From the NCBI GenBank assembly GCA_002419135.1, contig DIFM01000038.1, forward strand, positions 15,861-79,860: a DNA stretch of 64,000 nt, written 5' to 3'. The notes below the pieces were generated by a model, which did not search any database, was not told the origin of the DNA, and saw only the letters and a program-made list of their open reading frames with translations. A program made the translations under genes and the position numbers. Shown piece by piece: positions 49,604 to 59,618 of this stretch (position 1 is its first letter; the number at the start of each line of letters is the position of its first letter). Source of the DNA: Dehalococcoidia bacterium UBA5748 (GTDB lineage Bacteria > Chloroflexota > Dehalococcoidia > Dehalococcoidales > UBA5627).

Positions 49604-49656
49604 TTCTTACCTTATAATAGGTTTTAATCAGGTATAGGGGAAGTCCGGAGGGGTTT

Positions 49657-50970
49657 TTGACAAGGCCGATTGTAGCTATTGTCGGCAGACAGAACGTAGG
49701 GAAATCAACCCTGTTGAATCGTCTGGCAGGCAAACAGCTTTCTATAGTAAGCGATGTGCCCGGCACCACGCGTGACCGCGTCACGGCTAATATTCCCTGG
49801 CAGGCAAGGGAGTTTACGGTTGTGGATACCGGCGGCCTGGAAATCGGAGCCGGGTCTGATATGTCTAAGGCTGTTAACCGGCAGGTTATCACGGCTATGG
49901 ACGGAGCAGACCTGATTATCTTTTTAGTGGATATCAAGGACGGTGTAATACCCTCGGATTACGAGATAACCGAGCTGCTTCGTAATTCCAAAAAGCCGGT
50001 TTTGCTGGTTGCCAATAAAGCTGATAACGATAAAGTGATTTCCAATGCGGTCGATTTCTATCAACTTGGATTGGGGGAAGCGATGATTATCAGCGCTTAC
50101 CATGGTACGGGGATAGCGGATTTGCTGGATAAAGTCATCTCACTGCTTCCCGATGCTCCCGCGCTCGATGTCCCGCAAGATATACTCAAAATCGCTATTG
50201 TCGGCAGACCGAATGCCGGGAAGTCGATGCTCTTAAATGTCCTGCTGGGGGAAGACAGGGCTATTGTCAGCGATATACCCGGCACCACTCGTGATGCCAT
50301 AGATACATCTCTTGACTTTATGGGGCAAAGTGTGTTAATTATTGATACAGCAGGTATACGGCGCAGAGGCCGTATCGACCGGGGTGTTGAGCATTACAGT
50401 GTGTTGCGCTCTTTTCGGGCAGTCGATAGGGCAGATGTTGTTTTACTTGTTCTGGATGCTACCGAGTTAATTGCAGCGCAGGATATGCATATTGCCGGTT
50501 ATGTTCAACAGGAAGCCAAGGGCATTATACTGATTGTTAATAAGTGGGATTTAGCAATGGAATTAACCGCTGCTGATTGCGATAAATATATACGGGGGAA
50601 GGTGAAATTTTTACCTTATGCTCCCATTATTCAAATATCGGCTAAATTGAAACAGGGAACAGATAAAATAATTCCGCTGGCCGCGCGCATTCATACAGAA
50701 AGACACAAGCGCATACCTACCGGTGAATTGAACAGTGTTGTTCAGCGAATTGTGGCTTCACATGCGCCACCGAGAAGCGGCACCAGGCAATTGAACCTGT
50801 ATTACGCCACCCAGGCTGAAACTAATCCTCCGGCATTCGTCTTCTTTGTTAATGATACCAAGCTGGTTCATTTTACATACAAGCGCTTTCTGGAAAACCA
50901 TCTGCGTGAAGCTTTCGGTTTTGACGGAACACCCATACAACTTATTTTTAAACCGAGGGGTGAGCAATGA
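49657..50970 (+). CDS. der: ribosome-assembly GTPase Der (EngA)
   Basis: 437 residues starting at TTG (49657) with GGAGGGG just upstream. Two tandem G domains are present: GRQNVGKST...DVPGTTRDRV...VVDTGGLE and GRPNAGKSM...DIPGTTRDAID...IDTAGIR, each with NKxD (NKAD, NKWD). A C-terminal KH-like domain follows (HIHTERHKRIPTGELN). It acts in 50S maturation. It overlaps plsY by 4 bp. Confidence 0.96.
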   Translation: MTRPIVAIVGRQNVGKSTLLNRLAGKQLSIVSDVPGTTRDRVTANIPWQAREFTVVDTGGLEIGAGSDMSKAVNRQVITAMDGADLIIFLVDIKDGVIPSDYEITELLRNSKKPVLLVANKADNDKVISNAVDFYQLGLGEAMIISAYHGTGIADLLDKVISLLPDAPALDVPQDILKIAIVGRPNAGKSMLLNVLLGEDRAIVSDIPGTTRDAIDTSLDFMGQSVLIIDTAGIRRRGRIDRGVEHYSVLRSFRAVDRADVVLLVLDATELIAAQDMHIAGYVQQEAKGIILIVNKWDLAMELTAADCDKYIRGKVKFLPYAPIIQISAKLKQGTDKIIPLAARIHTERHKRIPTGELNSVVQRIVASHAPPRSGTRQLNLYYATQAETNPPAFVFFVNDTKLVHFTYKRFLENHLREAFGFDGTPIQLIFKPRGEQ

Positions 50971-51671
50971 TAACGTTGTTAATGACCAAGTTTGTACTGG
51001 TCGCTTTTATAGGCTATCTGCTGGGCTCGATACCTTTCGGTGTCATTGTCGGTAAACGCAAGGCAAAAATAGATGTACGCAATTACGGAAGCGGTAAAAC
51101 CGGTGGTACCAATGTCTTAAGAACACTTGGCAGGAAGGCTTTCATTCTGGTCGCAACCCTTGATATTGCCAAGGGTGCGCTGGCAGTGTTTATAGCCGGT
51201 ATAATCATAGGAACGGATTCCCTGGCAATCGGGGAATACGGTTATCTGGGAGTAGTTTTTGCACAGGCATTAGCCGGTTTGGCGGCGGTGGTCGGTCATA
51301 TCTGGCCCATTTTTGTTAAATTCAAGGGTGGGAGGGGAGTGGCCACTTTCCTTGGCGGACTGATTGCTCTCTGTCCGGCAGCGGGTCTTTTCGGCGGAGA
51401 AGCCCTTATTATTACTGCCGGTATCACGGGTTTTGTTTCGCTGGGTTCTATAATCGGCGTGGTAGGCGCCTATGCCATCCTTATTCCGCTGACCATAATG
51501 TACGGATTTCCACCGGAATATCTGGCCTACGTTTTAGCCGGAACACTGCTGATTATATTTATGCATCGTGATAATATCAAAAGATTACTTTCAGGAAAGG
51601 AACGAAAACTGGGACAGAAGGCGGACAAGTGCGAGCCTAAGAATCTCAGTAACTCCCTGACGGATATTTAA
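50967..51671 (+). CDS. plsY: acyl-phosphate:glycerol-3-phosphate acyltransferase
   Basis: 234 residues with five or more TMs. Motifs: GYLLGSIPFGVIVG, NYGSGKTGGTNVLRTLGRKA, and GHIWPIFVKFKGGRGVATFLGG (the GHxxPxFxxFKGGKG signature). It uses acyl-phosphate to make lysophosphatidate. der-plsY-gpsA is a well-known order linking to glycerol-3-phosphate supply. Confidence 0.95.
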   Translation: MITLLMTKFVLVAFIGYLLGSIPFGVIVGKRKAKIDVRNYGSGKTGGTNVLRTLGRKAFILVATLDIAKGALAVFIAGIIIGTDSLAIGEYGYLGVVFAQALAGLAAVVGHIWPIFVKFKGGRGVATFLGGLIALCPAAGLFGGEALIITAGITGFVSLGSIIGVVGAYAILIPLTIMYGFPPEYLAYVLAGTLLIIFMHRDNIKRLLSGKERKLGQKADKCEPKNLSNSLTDI

Positions 51672-51691
51672 TCGTCACTTAGTAGTTTATT

Positions 51692-52762
51692 ATGCCGAAA
51701 GTTGCAATAATAGGGACCACTGCCTGGGGCATAACCCTGGGGATGGTATTAGCCAATAAAGGTATTGATGTCAGGCTCTGGGCAAGGACCGAGGAAGAGG
51801 CCGACAGACTGATTAAAAAAGGTCCCGACCCGAGACAACTCCCCAATGTTGTATTTCCACCGCAGATAAGCATTACCGCTTCGCCCGAAGATGCTTTATC
51901 TAATGTCGTTGCCGTATTGCTGGTGGTTCCCTCTCAAACAATGCGGCAGAACCTGCTTATAATAAAAAGCCACATCAGTGAGACAATGCTTGTCATAAAT
52001 GCTTCAAAGGGATTGGAATACGGGACCAATAAGCGTATGTCACAGGTGATTGCGGAAGAGATTCCCCCGGCTTGTTATCATAATATCTGTGTTCTTTCGG
52101 GTCCTAATTTACATAAAGAAGTGCTGGCAGGACTTCCGGCTTCTACAGTTGTAGCGGCAAAGAATCTTACAATTGCCAAAAAAGCACAGAAGCTGCTTGC
52201 CGCACCCAACTTCTCCGTTTATACCAACAACGATGTGGTTGGCGTGGAGTTGGGAGGAGCGCTTAAAAACGTTATTGCGCTGGGTGCCGGAATGGTGGAC
52301 GGGCTGGGCTACGGTGATAACGCCAAAGCGGCATTTATTACCAGGGGATTGACCGAGATGGCGGCGCTCAGCCTTGCGCTGGGGGCAAATCCTTTAACGC
52401 TTTCCGGTTTATCGGGTTTGGGAGACCTTATTGCCACCTGTGCCAGTCCCTTAAGCCGTAATCACTTCGTCGGTGCGGAATTGACCAAAGGGCGCAAGCT
52501 GCAGGACATAACATCTACCATGGCGGGAGTTGCCGAGGGCGTAGCCACAACGGCTGCGGTTAATGATGTGGCTAAAAAACTGAAAATTGAAATGCCGATT
52601 GCGGAAAAGATGTACCAGGTGATGTATAACGGCGCTGATGCCAAACAGGTGATTGGCGAGCTGTTAGGTGCTCAAGGACGGCACGAGCTTTCCGGCAGGC
52701 GCTGGAACTTGAAGAGTTTTCTCAGGCGCCCCGGAAAAAATAACCGTTCAAACGGTAAATAA
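51692..52762 (+). CDS. gpsA: NAD(P)-dependent glycerol-3-phosphate dehydrogenase
   Basis: 356 residues. The N-terminal nucleotide motif IIGTTAWGITLGMVLA (GxxxWG family form), then VINASKGLEYGT, GPNLHKEVLAGLPAS, and VGVELGGALKNVIALGAGMVDGLGYGDNAKAAFITRGLTEM, with catalytic Lys in GALKN. It makes glycerol-3-phosphate from DHAP for plsY. It has a basic, Arg-rich tail after residue 330. Confidence 0.95.
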   Translation: MPKVAIIGTTAWGITLGMVLANKGIDVRLWARTEEEADRLIKKGPDPRQLPNVVFPPQISITASPEDALSNVVAVLLVVPSQTMRQNLLIIKSHISETMLVINASKGLEYGTNKRMSQVIAEEIPPACYHNICVLSGPNLHKEVLAGLPASTVVAAKNLTIAKKAQKLLAAPNFSVYTNNDVVGVELGGALKNVIALGAGMVDGLGYGDNAKAAFITRGLTEMAALSLALGANPLTLSGLSGLGDLIATCASPLSRNHFVGAELTKGRKLQDITSTMAGVAEGVATTAAVNDVAKKLKIEMPIAEKMYQVMYNGADAKQVIGELLGAQGRHELSGRRWNLKSFLRRPGKNNRSNGK

Positions 52763-53196
52763 TCATGAAATCCGCTTTATAATCTATTCTTATATCAATC
52801 AAAAAAACGTTTTCAATCAATACCGTTGTAAAATCATACCCGACCATAGAGGTTGCAGCTTTACTTGAGCCCTTTACTCCGGCATGGCAGAAACTCCGAT
52901 TTCCGTTGTATATCAGAATTATAATAATCCCACTCGCTCTGAGTCCCGATATATCGGGAAAGGGTCAAACGAACGGGATTTAAATATAATTGATTTAATC
53001 GTCGCCGTTTAGTTCGACAAGCTCACTACGAACGGCTTTTCTAACATCCGTGCATTCTGATTCCATTTAAGGGCAGGGGTGGCTTTTATCTAGTCTTATC
53101 CTGTATGGCAGAGTTTTATAAAAGAGGGAGTCTATCTATCTCGATATAATCAAAATGATGAATTGGGTACGTAATTATTTGATATCTACCGCTGGT
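52763..53196. repeat. gene-free 434-bp spacer with repeat copies
   Basis: 52937-52980 has CTGAGTCCCGATATATCGGG then GTCAAACGAACGGG, a relative of repeat C. 53004-53036 is repeat A inverted, with terminal GCCGTT/AACGGC. The rest is AT-rich with no good reading frame or tRNA. It separates gpsA from dnaJ, which are convergent. Confidence 0.65.
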
Positions 53197-54285
53197 TTAA
53201 TTCTTCTCATCTTTAGCAAAGCTTTTTTCCAGTTCTTCGAATAATTTACGCTGTTCTTTGGTAAGCTTTTCCGGTGTCGTCACAAACAATCTGACCAGCT
53301 GGTCTCCCTTGGCATTGCGGCGCAGGTGTGGTATGCCTTTGCCTTTAAGTGTAAATATTTTACCGGATTGACTGCCTGCCGGCACTTTCAGCTTCTCGTT
53401 TCCGTAAAGCGTCGGAACGTCAACTTCCGTACCGAGGGCGGCTTGAGCAAAGTTAACCGATAGGTCGTAGATAACATTGGTATCATCTCTTTTGAAGAAC
53501 TTGTGCGGTTTTACTTCTATAGTAACGTAAAGGTCTCCGGGCGGAGCTCCTTTATCACCGATATCCCCCTGTCCGTTTAATTTCAGGTTGGTGCCGTTAT
53601 CGATTCCCGCCGGCACTTTCAGTTTCATATTGTGTTCTTTTCTTTCTTTGCCGGAACCCTTGCATTTCGGGCAGGGGGCGGTAATAATGTTGCCTTCACC
53701 GTTACATTTAGGGCAGGCGGTAATGTTGGTAAACTGCCCGAAGATGCTCTGCTGGACGCGTTTCACTTTTCCGCTGCCGTTACAATCCGGGCAGCGACTG
53801 GTCTGGCTTCCCGGTTTGGACCCGCTGCCGCTGCAGTTCGAGCACTGCTCCAGTCGGTTTATCCTGATATCGGCGTTGCAACCAAGGGCTGCTTCTTCAA
53901 ATGTAATGCTTATCTTTTGCTGCAGGTCGGCTCCGCGTCTGGAACTTCTGCGCCCCCCGCCTCCGCCGAAGGCATCGAAAAAGTCTTCGAAAATACTGCC
54001 GAATCCGCCGCCAAAACCGAAATCTCCGAATCCCTGTCCAAATCCCTGTCCGAATGTACCGTCAACACCGGCATGTCCGAAACGGTCGTAGGCAGAACGC
54101 TTTTCGTCGTCCGAAAGAACACTGTAAGCCTCATTTAGTTCTTTAAATTTGGCTTCGGAGTCATCTCCCTGGTTATGGTCGGGGTGAAATTGAAAAGCGA
54201 GTTTGCGAAAGGCTTTTTTTATCTCATCGGCGTTGGCATTTTTGTTAACGCCGAGAACTTCATAATAATCCCTTTTTGATGCCAT
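53197..54285 (-). CDS. dnaJ: chaperone DnaJ
   Basis: 362 residues. J domain with FHPDHNQGDD (HPD), a Gly/Phe-rich stretch (FGQGFGQGFGDFGFGGGFG), then four CxxCxGxG zinc motifs (CSNCSGSG, CPDCNGSG, CPKCNGEG, CPKCKGSG), and the substrate-binding C-terminal domains. Type I DnaJ. Last gene of the hrcA-grpE-dnaK-dnaJ operon. Confidence 0.97.
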   Translation of the reverse strand: MASKRDYYEVLGVNKNANADEIKKAFRKLAFQFHPDHNQGDDSEAKFKELNEAYSVLSDDEKRSAYDRFGHAGVDGTFGQGFGQGFGDFGFGGGFGSIFEDFFDAFGGGGGRRSSRRGADLQQKISITFEEAALGCNADIRINRLEQCSNCSGSGSKPGSQTSRCPDCNGSGKVKRVQQSIFGQFTNITACPKCNGEGNIITAPCPKCKGSGKERKEHNMKLKVPAGIDNGTNLKLNGQGDIGDKGAPPGDLYVTIEVKPHKFFKRDDTNVIYDLSVNFAQAALGTEVDVPTLYGNEKLKVPAGSQSGKIFTLKGKGIPHLRRNAKGDQLVRLFVTTPEKLTKEQRKLFEELEKSFAKDEKN

Positions 54286-54333
54286 ATTTTATCAGTTTCC
54301 GTCCTCTTTTTAGGTTAGATAGTATCCACTATA

Positions 54334-54356
54334 AAAAAGGGGCAACGCCCCTTTTT
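54334..54356 (-). terminator. hairpin between dnaK and dnaJ
   Basis: AAAAAGGGGC (54334-54343) / GCCCCTTTTT (54347-54356), three-base loop, 49 bp before the dnaJ ATG. It resembles an intrinsic terminator with T-runs in both directions and may attenuate dnaJ expression relative to dnaK. Confidence 0.75.
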
Positions 54357-54425
54357 AGTAAACCTTACTATTATATATCATTAAGCTTCAAATACTCCAG
54401 CAAACGTTTTTCCGGTCCGCTGAAA

Positions 54426-54470
54426 AAGGGGAGTGAAATCCCTGATATAACAGGCTATTCCACTCCCCTT
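54426..54470 (-). terminator. second hairpin after dnaK
   Basis: AAGGGGAGTG (54426-54435) / CACTCCCCTT (54461-54470) lies just past the dnaK stop. It may act as an RNA-stability or processing hairpin for the dnaK message. Confidence 0.65.
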
Positions 54471-54484
54471 GAATTGGAGAGTTA

Positions 54485-56401
54485 TTATACCTCGCGGAAC
54501 TCCCCTTCTACGGTACCTTCATCGTCTTTTTTGGGTTCTTCTTCCGTTTCCGCGGATTGTGCATCAGGTTCAGCCTGTCCGCCTTGTTGTCCGTATACCG
54601 AAGCTCCTGCTTTCTGCATCAGCTCTGAAAGTTCCTGGGATTTTGTCTTGATATCCTCTACATCGGAACCCTGAAGCGCAGTGCGCAACACTCCTATCTT
54701 GTCTTCGATTTCCTTCTTTGTTTCCTCAGGAATCTTGTCTTTATTGTCGTTAAGCATCTTTTCGGCGCTGTAAGCCATGTTATCGGCGTTATTCTTAGTT
54801 TCTACTTCTTCCTTTTTCCTGGTATCTTCTGCGGCATGAGCTTCCGCTTCGTGTTGCATCTTTTCGATATCTTCCTTACTGAGACCGCTTGAGGCGGTTA
54901 TGGTAATCTTCTGCTCCTTGCCGGTACCTTTATCCTTAGCCTTAACGCTTAAGATACCGTTGGCATCGATATCGAAACTGACCTCGACCTGAGGCACGCC
55001 TCTGGGGGCGGGCAGTATGCCGTCCAATATAAAGCGTCCCAGCGTTCTGTTGTCGGTTGCCATGGGGCGTTCGCCCTGCAGCACATGGATTTCAACACTG
55101 GGCTGATTGTCAGCTGCGGTGCTGAAGACCTGTGTTTTGGAGGTCGGGATGGTGGTATTACGGTTGATTAACGGTGTGGCAACACCGCCCAGCGTCTCGA
55201 TACCGAGTGTAAGAGGGGTAACATCCAGAAGCAGAACATCTTTCACCTCTCCCTTTAATACGCCGGCTTGTATAGCGGCTCCGATAGCTACCACTTCATC
55301 GGGATTGACTCCTTTATTCGGTTCCTTGCCGAAGAACTGTTTCACTTTTTCCTGTACCAGCGGCATTCTTGTTTGTCCGCCGACCAGTACCACTTCATCT
55401 ATCTGCGAAGCTTTTTTATCGGCATCGGCAAGAGCCTGTTTGCAGGGCTCCATTGTTTTTTCTATCAGGTCCATTACCAGTTGTTCCAATTTGGCTCTGG
55501 TCAGCGTTATACTGAGGTGTTTGGGGCCGCTGGAATCAGCGGTAATAAAGGGAAGATTAACCTCCGCTTTTTGAACGCTGGAAAGCTCGATTTTTACTTT
55601 TTCTGCCGCTTCCTTCAAGCGTTGCAGGGCGGTCTTGTCGCCGGAGAGGTCTATACCCTGGTCTTTCTTGAACTCTTCGATTAACCAGTCCATTATTCTC
55701 TGGTCGAAGTCATCGCCGCCGAGGTGGGTATCGCCATTGGTGGACTTAACCTGGAAGGTGCCGTCTCCGATTTCGAGTATCGAAACATCGAAAGTGCCGC
55801 CACCGAGGTCATACACAGCGATGGTCTCATCTTTTTTCTTGTCCAAACCGTATGCCAGCGAGGCGGCTGTCGGCTCGTTGATAATCCTCAGTACGTTTAA
55901 GCCGGCAATTTTTCCGGCGTCCTTGGTTGCCTGTCTCTGGGCATCGTTGAAATAAGCCGGTACAGTAATGACGGCATCGGTTACTTTTTCACCCAGATAA
56001 GCCTCGGCATCCGCCTTCAGCTTTTGCAGTATCATAGCAGAGATTTCCGGCGGGGTGTATTCCTGACCGCCCATTGATACTTTTACTTCGTTATTCGGTC
56101 CTTTGATAACCTTGTATGTCTTTCTCTTGGCATCTTCTTCTATCGGAAGTTCGCGTCCCGCCGGTTCGCCCCATTTGCGCCCCATAAAACGCTTGATGCT
56201 GTAAATGGTGTTTTCCGGGTTGATGATAGCCTGGCGTTTGGCGATTTGCCCGACCAGTCTTTCGCCGCTTTTGCTGATTGCTACGAAAGAGGGGACTGTG
56301 TTTCCGCCTTCCGATGAAGGAATAACCACTGGTTCTCCGCCCTGCATCACCGCTACTTCACTGAAAGTAGTGCCTAAATCGATTCCTATAGCTTTTGCCA
56401 T
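54485..56401 (-). CDS. dnaK: chaperone DnaK (Hsp70)
   Basis: 638 residues. It begins [19 protein letters not shown], with phosphate motifs [12 protein letters not shown] and [25 protein letters not shown] linker and substrate domain, and an acidic tail rich in Glu ending EGEFREV. Thr/Ser replacement of the usual 'NSxxA' in the opening (GTTFSEVAV) is a lineage variation. ATP-dependent foldase working with DnaJ and GrpE. Confidence 0.98.
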   Translation of the reverse strand: MAKAIGIDLGTTFSEVAVMQGGEPVVIPSSEGGNTVPSFVAISKSGERLVGQIAKRQAIINPENTIYSIKRFMGRKWGEPAGRELPIEEDAKRKTYKVIKGPNNEVKVSMGGQEYTPPEISAMILQKLKADAEAYLGEKVTDAVITVPAYFNDAQRQATKDAGKIAGLNVLRIINEPTAASLAYGLDKKKDETIAVYDLGGGTFDVSILEIGDGTFQVKSTNGDTHLGGDDFDQRIMDWLIEEFKKDQGIDLSGDKTALQRLKEAAEKVKIELSSVQKAEVNLPFITADSSGPKHLSITLTRAKLEQLVMDLIEKTMEPCKQALADADKKASQIDEVVLVGGQTRMPLVQEKVKQFFGKEPNKGVNPDEVVAIGAAIQAGVLKGEVKDVLLLDVTPLTLGIETLGGVATPLINRNTTIPTSKTQVFSTAADNQPSVEIHVLQGERPMATDNRTLGRFILDGILPAPRGVPQVEVSFDIDANGILSVKAKDKGTGKEQKITITASSGLSKEDIEKMQHEAEAHAAEDTRKKEEVETKNNADNMAYSAEKMLNDNKDKIPEETKKEIEDKIGVLRTALQGSDVEDIKTKSQELSELMQKAGASVYGQQGGQAEPDAQSAETEEEPKKDDEGTVEGEFREV

Positions 56402-56449
56402 ATGTTTAATGCTCCTCCTTAAATAAACTTAAAACTTTAATTTCCTAAA

Positions 56450-56983
56450 CTATTTATTGCCGTTGCCGACCGCTACTACAGCCGGCCGTATCACCCTGTC
56501 ATATAATTTATATCCCTTTTGCAACTCTTCTACTATCATTCCGTCATCTCCGTCTACGTGTAATGCTGCTTCGTGCACGTTCGGGTCGAAAGCTTCTCCT
56601 TCGGTTTTAATTAGTTTGACTCCCTGTGTTTCCAGGCTGCTTGAGAATTTGCGCTCTATCAATCGTATGCCTTCTACCCAGGGCAAATCTTTTATATCTT
56701 GCGGAACCGAACTCAGCGCTCTTTGCAGGTCGTCCAGTACCGGCAGTATTGCAAGCAGTAACATCGAATTGCCGAACTTTACCGTTTCCTCTTTTTCCTG
56801 CTCTGTGCGCTTCTTATAATTTATAAAGTCTGCCTGAGTCCTTTTCCAGTTATCCAGATATTTCTCGGCTTCGCTCTTTTCTTCCGCTTGAGCTTTGCCG
56901 GTATCAACAGAGTCTTCCGTATCCTTTTGTGTTTTCTTTAATTCTTTATCTTCTGCTTCTTCAGGCTGTTTTTCTTTTTTCAT
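56450..56983 (-). CDS. grpE: nucleotide exchange factor GrpE
   Basis: 177 residues. The N-terminal charged coiled-coil (acidic/Lys-rich) is followed by the conserved WKRTQADFINYKKRTEQEKEE core and the beta-domain VKLIKTEGEAFDPNVHEAALHV. Nucleotide exchange factor of DnaK. It sits between hrcA (21 bp) and dnaK (48 bp). Confidence 0.96.
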   Translation of the reverse strand: MKKEKQPEEAEDKELKKTQKDTEDSVDTGKAQAEEKSEAEKYLDNWKRTQADFINYKKRTEQEKEETVKFGNSMLLLAILPVLDDLQRALSSVPQDIKDLPWVEGIRLIERKFSSSLETQGVKLIKTEGEAFDPNVHEAALHVDGDDGMIVEELQKGYKLYDRVIRPAVVAVGNGNK

Positions 56984-57004
56984 AATTCATTACTCTCCGC
57001 AACA

Positions 57005-58054
57005 TTAGTTGTTTTGCATTTTTCCCATGTTATCCTGTTCGTTCTTGCCGTACAGGTCGCATATCAACTTGCTCATCATCGATGACATAAAGCTGATGGC
57101 GGAGATTGTCCTTCCGTAATGCATACGGGTAGGTCCGACCACTCCGATAGTGCCGATTGCCTCATCAGGGATTCCATAGCGGCTCATAACGACACTCAAG
57201 TTCTGAATGGACTGCGCCTTGTTCTCTTTACCGATAATTACCTGAACTCCGTATTCATCAAATTGATTTTCCATCATGGCTTCTATCAGTTTTCTTTGCT
57301 CCATAAGCCCAATCAGGCTGACTATGCGATTTCCGGTATTGAATTCCGGCTGATTCATCAGATAATGCAATCCGTCTATATATGAATCCTCATTGCTGCG
57401 CTGGTCTTCCGTTCTCATCAAGTTGATTATACAATCGGTTACTTTCTGCTCGTTAGGGGATAGCACCGTTTTTTCCCTCAATATTTGCGAAGCGGATAGT
57501 CCGGCGTAATTTCTCACTGTTTTATCCGCTATGCTTCTCAGTTCTTCCTGAGTGACCGGATGCTCGAAGTTCACCAGTTGCTGACGCACAACCGCCCCCC
57601 CCAGCACCAGTACTGTCAACGCCAGATGCTCTTGCAGTGAAACAAGTTCCATATGCTTAAAGCGGCATGACGGAGGTTTGGGTGATGTCATTATAGCTAT
57701 ATTCTGAACCCGCTGCGACAGCAAAGATACCGCCAGTGCCAGCCATTGCTCGATATTTTCCTCTACCTGATGGAACATATGGCTTATGAGGCGTTGTTCC
57801 TCCAAAGGCAAATCGACGTAGTTCATATTTTCAACATAAAAGCGATAACCCTTATCGGAGGGAATACTGCCTGCGGCATGATGCGGGCGTATTATATATC
57901 CGGCTTCCTCCAGAGCGACCATTTCATTGCGTATGGTTGCCGAACTGATATCCAGCCCGCAATCGGCAACGACGCTTGCCGAAGATACCGGCGCCGCCCG
58001 GGATATGTACTGTCTGGTTATGGAACTGAGTATCGCTGATGTTCTATTGTTCAA
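57005..58054 (-). CDS. hrcA: heat-inducible transcription repressor HrcA
   Basis: 349 residues from TTG at 58054, chosen because the longer frame (to 58075) starts within the CIRCE-like operator. N-terminal winged HTH (LNNRTSAILSSITRQYISRAAPVSSASVVADCGLDISSATIRNEMVALEEAGYI), then a GAF-like core with ...GVVGPTRMHYGRTISAI at the end, typical of HrcA. It represses class I heat-shock operons by binding CIRCE, with GroEL modulating. First gene of the operon. Confidence 0.95.
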   Translation of the reverse strand: MNNRTSAILSSITRQYISRAAPVSSASVVADCGLDISSATIRNEMVALEEAGYIIRPHHAAGSIPSDKGYRFYVENMNYVDLPLEEQRLISHMFHQVEENIEQWLALAVSLLSQRVQNIAIMTSPKPPSCRFKHMELVSLQEHLALTVLVLGGAVVRQQLVNFEHPVTQEELRSIADKTVRNYAGLSASQILREKTVLSPNEQKVTDCIINLMRTEDQRSNEDSYIDGLHYLMNQPEFNTGNRIVSLIGLMEQRKLIEAMMENQFDEYGVQVIIGKENKAQSIQNLSVVMSRYGIPDEAIGTIGVVGPTRMHYGRTISAISFMSSMMSKLICDLYGKNEQDNMGKMQNN

Positions 58055-58068
58055 TTCTCCAACCCCCG

Positions 58069-58095
58069 TTAGCAATCAACCTCTTAGATTGCTAA
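58069..58095 (-). promoter_or_regulatory. CIRCE-like operator (variant arms)
   Basis: TTAGCAATC (58069-58077), nine bases, GATTGCTAA (58087-58095): the 9-N9-9 geometry of CIRCE. The canonical arms are TTAGCACTC/GAGTGCTAA; here position 7 is changed to A (and T in the other arm), so symmetry is kept. It lies between the -10 and the hrcA start. Confidence 0.85.
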
Positions 58096-58104
58096 AGTAA
58101 TCAT

Positions 58105-58134
58105 AATTTATCATTTTATAAGGTTGTTTGTCAA
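58105..58134 (-). promoter_or_regulatory. sigma-70-type promoter of the hrcA operon
   Basis: On the minus strand TTGACA (58134-58129), an 18-base spacer, and TAAATT (58110-58105). The CIRCE-like operator covers the expected start of transcription. Confidence 0.75.
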
Positions 58135-58279
58135 GGGACTTTAATAATATTTTATAAACTATTGAATGATTGAGGCTATTGTTTTATATGATAAAGTGCT
58201 TGAATTTGTTGACATCATATATTTAATTGGCATACTATCATAGTGAAAAATGTAGCATTTGTTTTAAGGAAGCAAAAAA

Positions 58280-59521
58280 ATGAGCGCTCCTAAAATTATC
58301 GGTGCTGTACTTATCAGCTTGATTCTCTTTATTTCCCTCTGTGTTTTCGGTGTCGCTTTATCGGTAAAAACAACGGCATTGAATGTTTCTTATGTGGCAT
58401 CTCTGGTTGACGATATTCCTGTTACGGAAATTTTGGAAGAGGCTCAGAAACAGGAAAATATAACTGATTCTGAGAAATTCGACATTATTAAAGGACTCGT
58501 TGCTAATAATGAAGCGCCCCTGAAACAGCAGATAACCTTATTCATTACCGAAATATACGATTATCTGAATTCTAAAAGCGATACCATTAATCTCAATCAA
58601 TTGCTGGGAGATACCATCCTAAATGCCGATTTTGTTATATCGATGTTAGAGAGCTCTGATTTAAAACCGCTTCTGGAATACTATATCAAGAGTATTATTA
58701 GGGATTACGGATTGCCGGCAGGTTTATTAGTAGACGACTATTTGGACGATATTGCAGCCGATATCGAGCCCTGGGCAAAAGAACAGGCGGCTTTGATTAT
58801 TCCTCCTGCATTAGATTATATTCTCGGCAACAGCGATACATTCGAAGTTACAGTTTCCATTGAGGGCTTAAAGGATGCTCTGAAAGATAATCTGAAGCAA
58901 TCTTTCTTATCGGCACTTCCGCAGGAGTTCCGGGGCTTGACACGAACGGTGCTGGGGAAGATATTTGACAATCTTTTTGAACAGGCGTCTGCCGATATTC
59001 CGTCTTCGATAACCATAGACGAAGAATTTTTTGACTCCGAAAACGGAGAGTCAATGCGCATTGATTTATCGGAATACGAGCAGAATCTGCTTGAAACAAG
59101 AGACGGAATAAAAATATTCAACATCGCATTTATATTGTTAATTGTATTGATACTGCTGCTTATAGCCGGTATCATTCTAATTCATCGCAGTATTAAATGG
59201 TCTGCTCTCAACCTGGGGGTTGTTTCATTTATATATGGCGCGGTAACGATGGTTTTCTATTTGAGTTCGATATGGCTAATCAGAAATGCCGTTGAACAGA
59301 ATGAAATTGCTTTTAACCCTGTTATACGGGATTGGCTGGTACAGGTGTCTACCGGCGCACTGTTCCCACTGCAAATCCTGTTTATTGTTTTTATTATAAT
59401 CGGGATTGCGTTACTGGCAACTTTCTTCGTTTATAACAGGCGGCAACCGCTGGATACGGCATCGATATACAGTGATACAGCTGGATACAGAGAAGCCGAT
59501 ATTAACAGGCCTTTCGAATAA
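58280..59521 (+). CDS. membrane protein with a large extracytoplasmic domain, unknown
   Basis: 413 residues. TM1 about 7-30, a soluble region of about 240 residues (helical, acidic, with LDYILGNSD... and PSSITIDEEFFDSENG), then three TMs (about 275-302, 308-335, 356-383) and a cytosolic tail. No family is recognised; 'four-TM' topology with the outside domain suggests a sensor or surface protein. It stands alone, divergent from hrcA. Confidence 0.75.
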   Translation: MSAPKIIGAVLISLILFISLCVFGVALSVKTTALNVSYVASLVDDIPVTEILEEAQKQENITDSEKFDIIKGLVANNEAPLKQQITLFITEIYDYLNSKSDTINLNQLLGDTILNADFVISMLESSDLKPLLEYYIKSIIRDYGLPAGLLVDDYLDDIAADIEPWAKEQAALIIPPALDYILGNSDTFEVTVSIEGLKDALKDNLKQSFLSALPQEFRGLTRTVLGKIFDNLFEQASADIPSSITIDEEFFDSENGESMRIDLSEYEQNLLETRDGIKIFNIAFILLIVLILLLIAGIILIHRSIKWSALNLGVVSFIYGAVTMVFYLSSIWLIRNAVEQNEIAFNPVIRDWLVQVSTGALFPLQILFIVFIIIGIALLATFFVYNRRQPLDTASIYSDTAGYREADINRPFE

Positions 59522-59618
59522 AAGAGTGCAGTTTCAGCTTGGGTCTCCCTCAAGTATGCATTAAGAAAAGAGCCGGCTTATTTAACCTTTTCAATCTAAT
59601 AACCCGAAGGGCAGAGTT

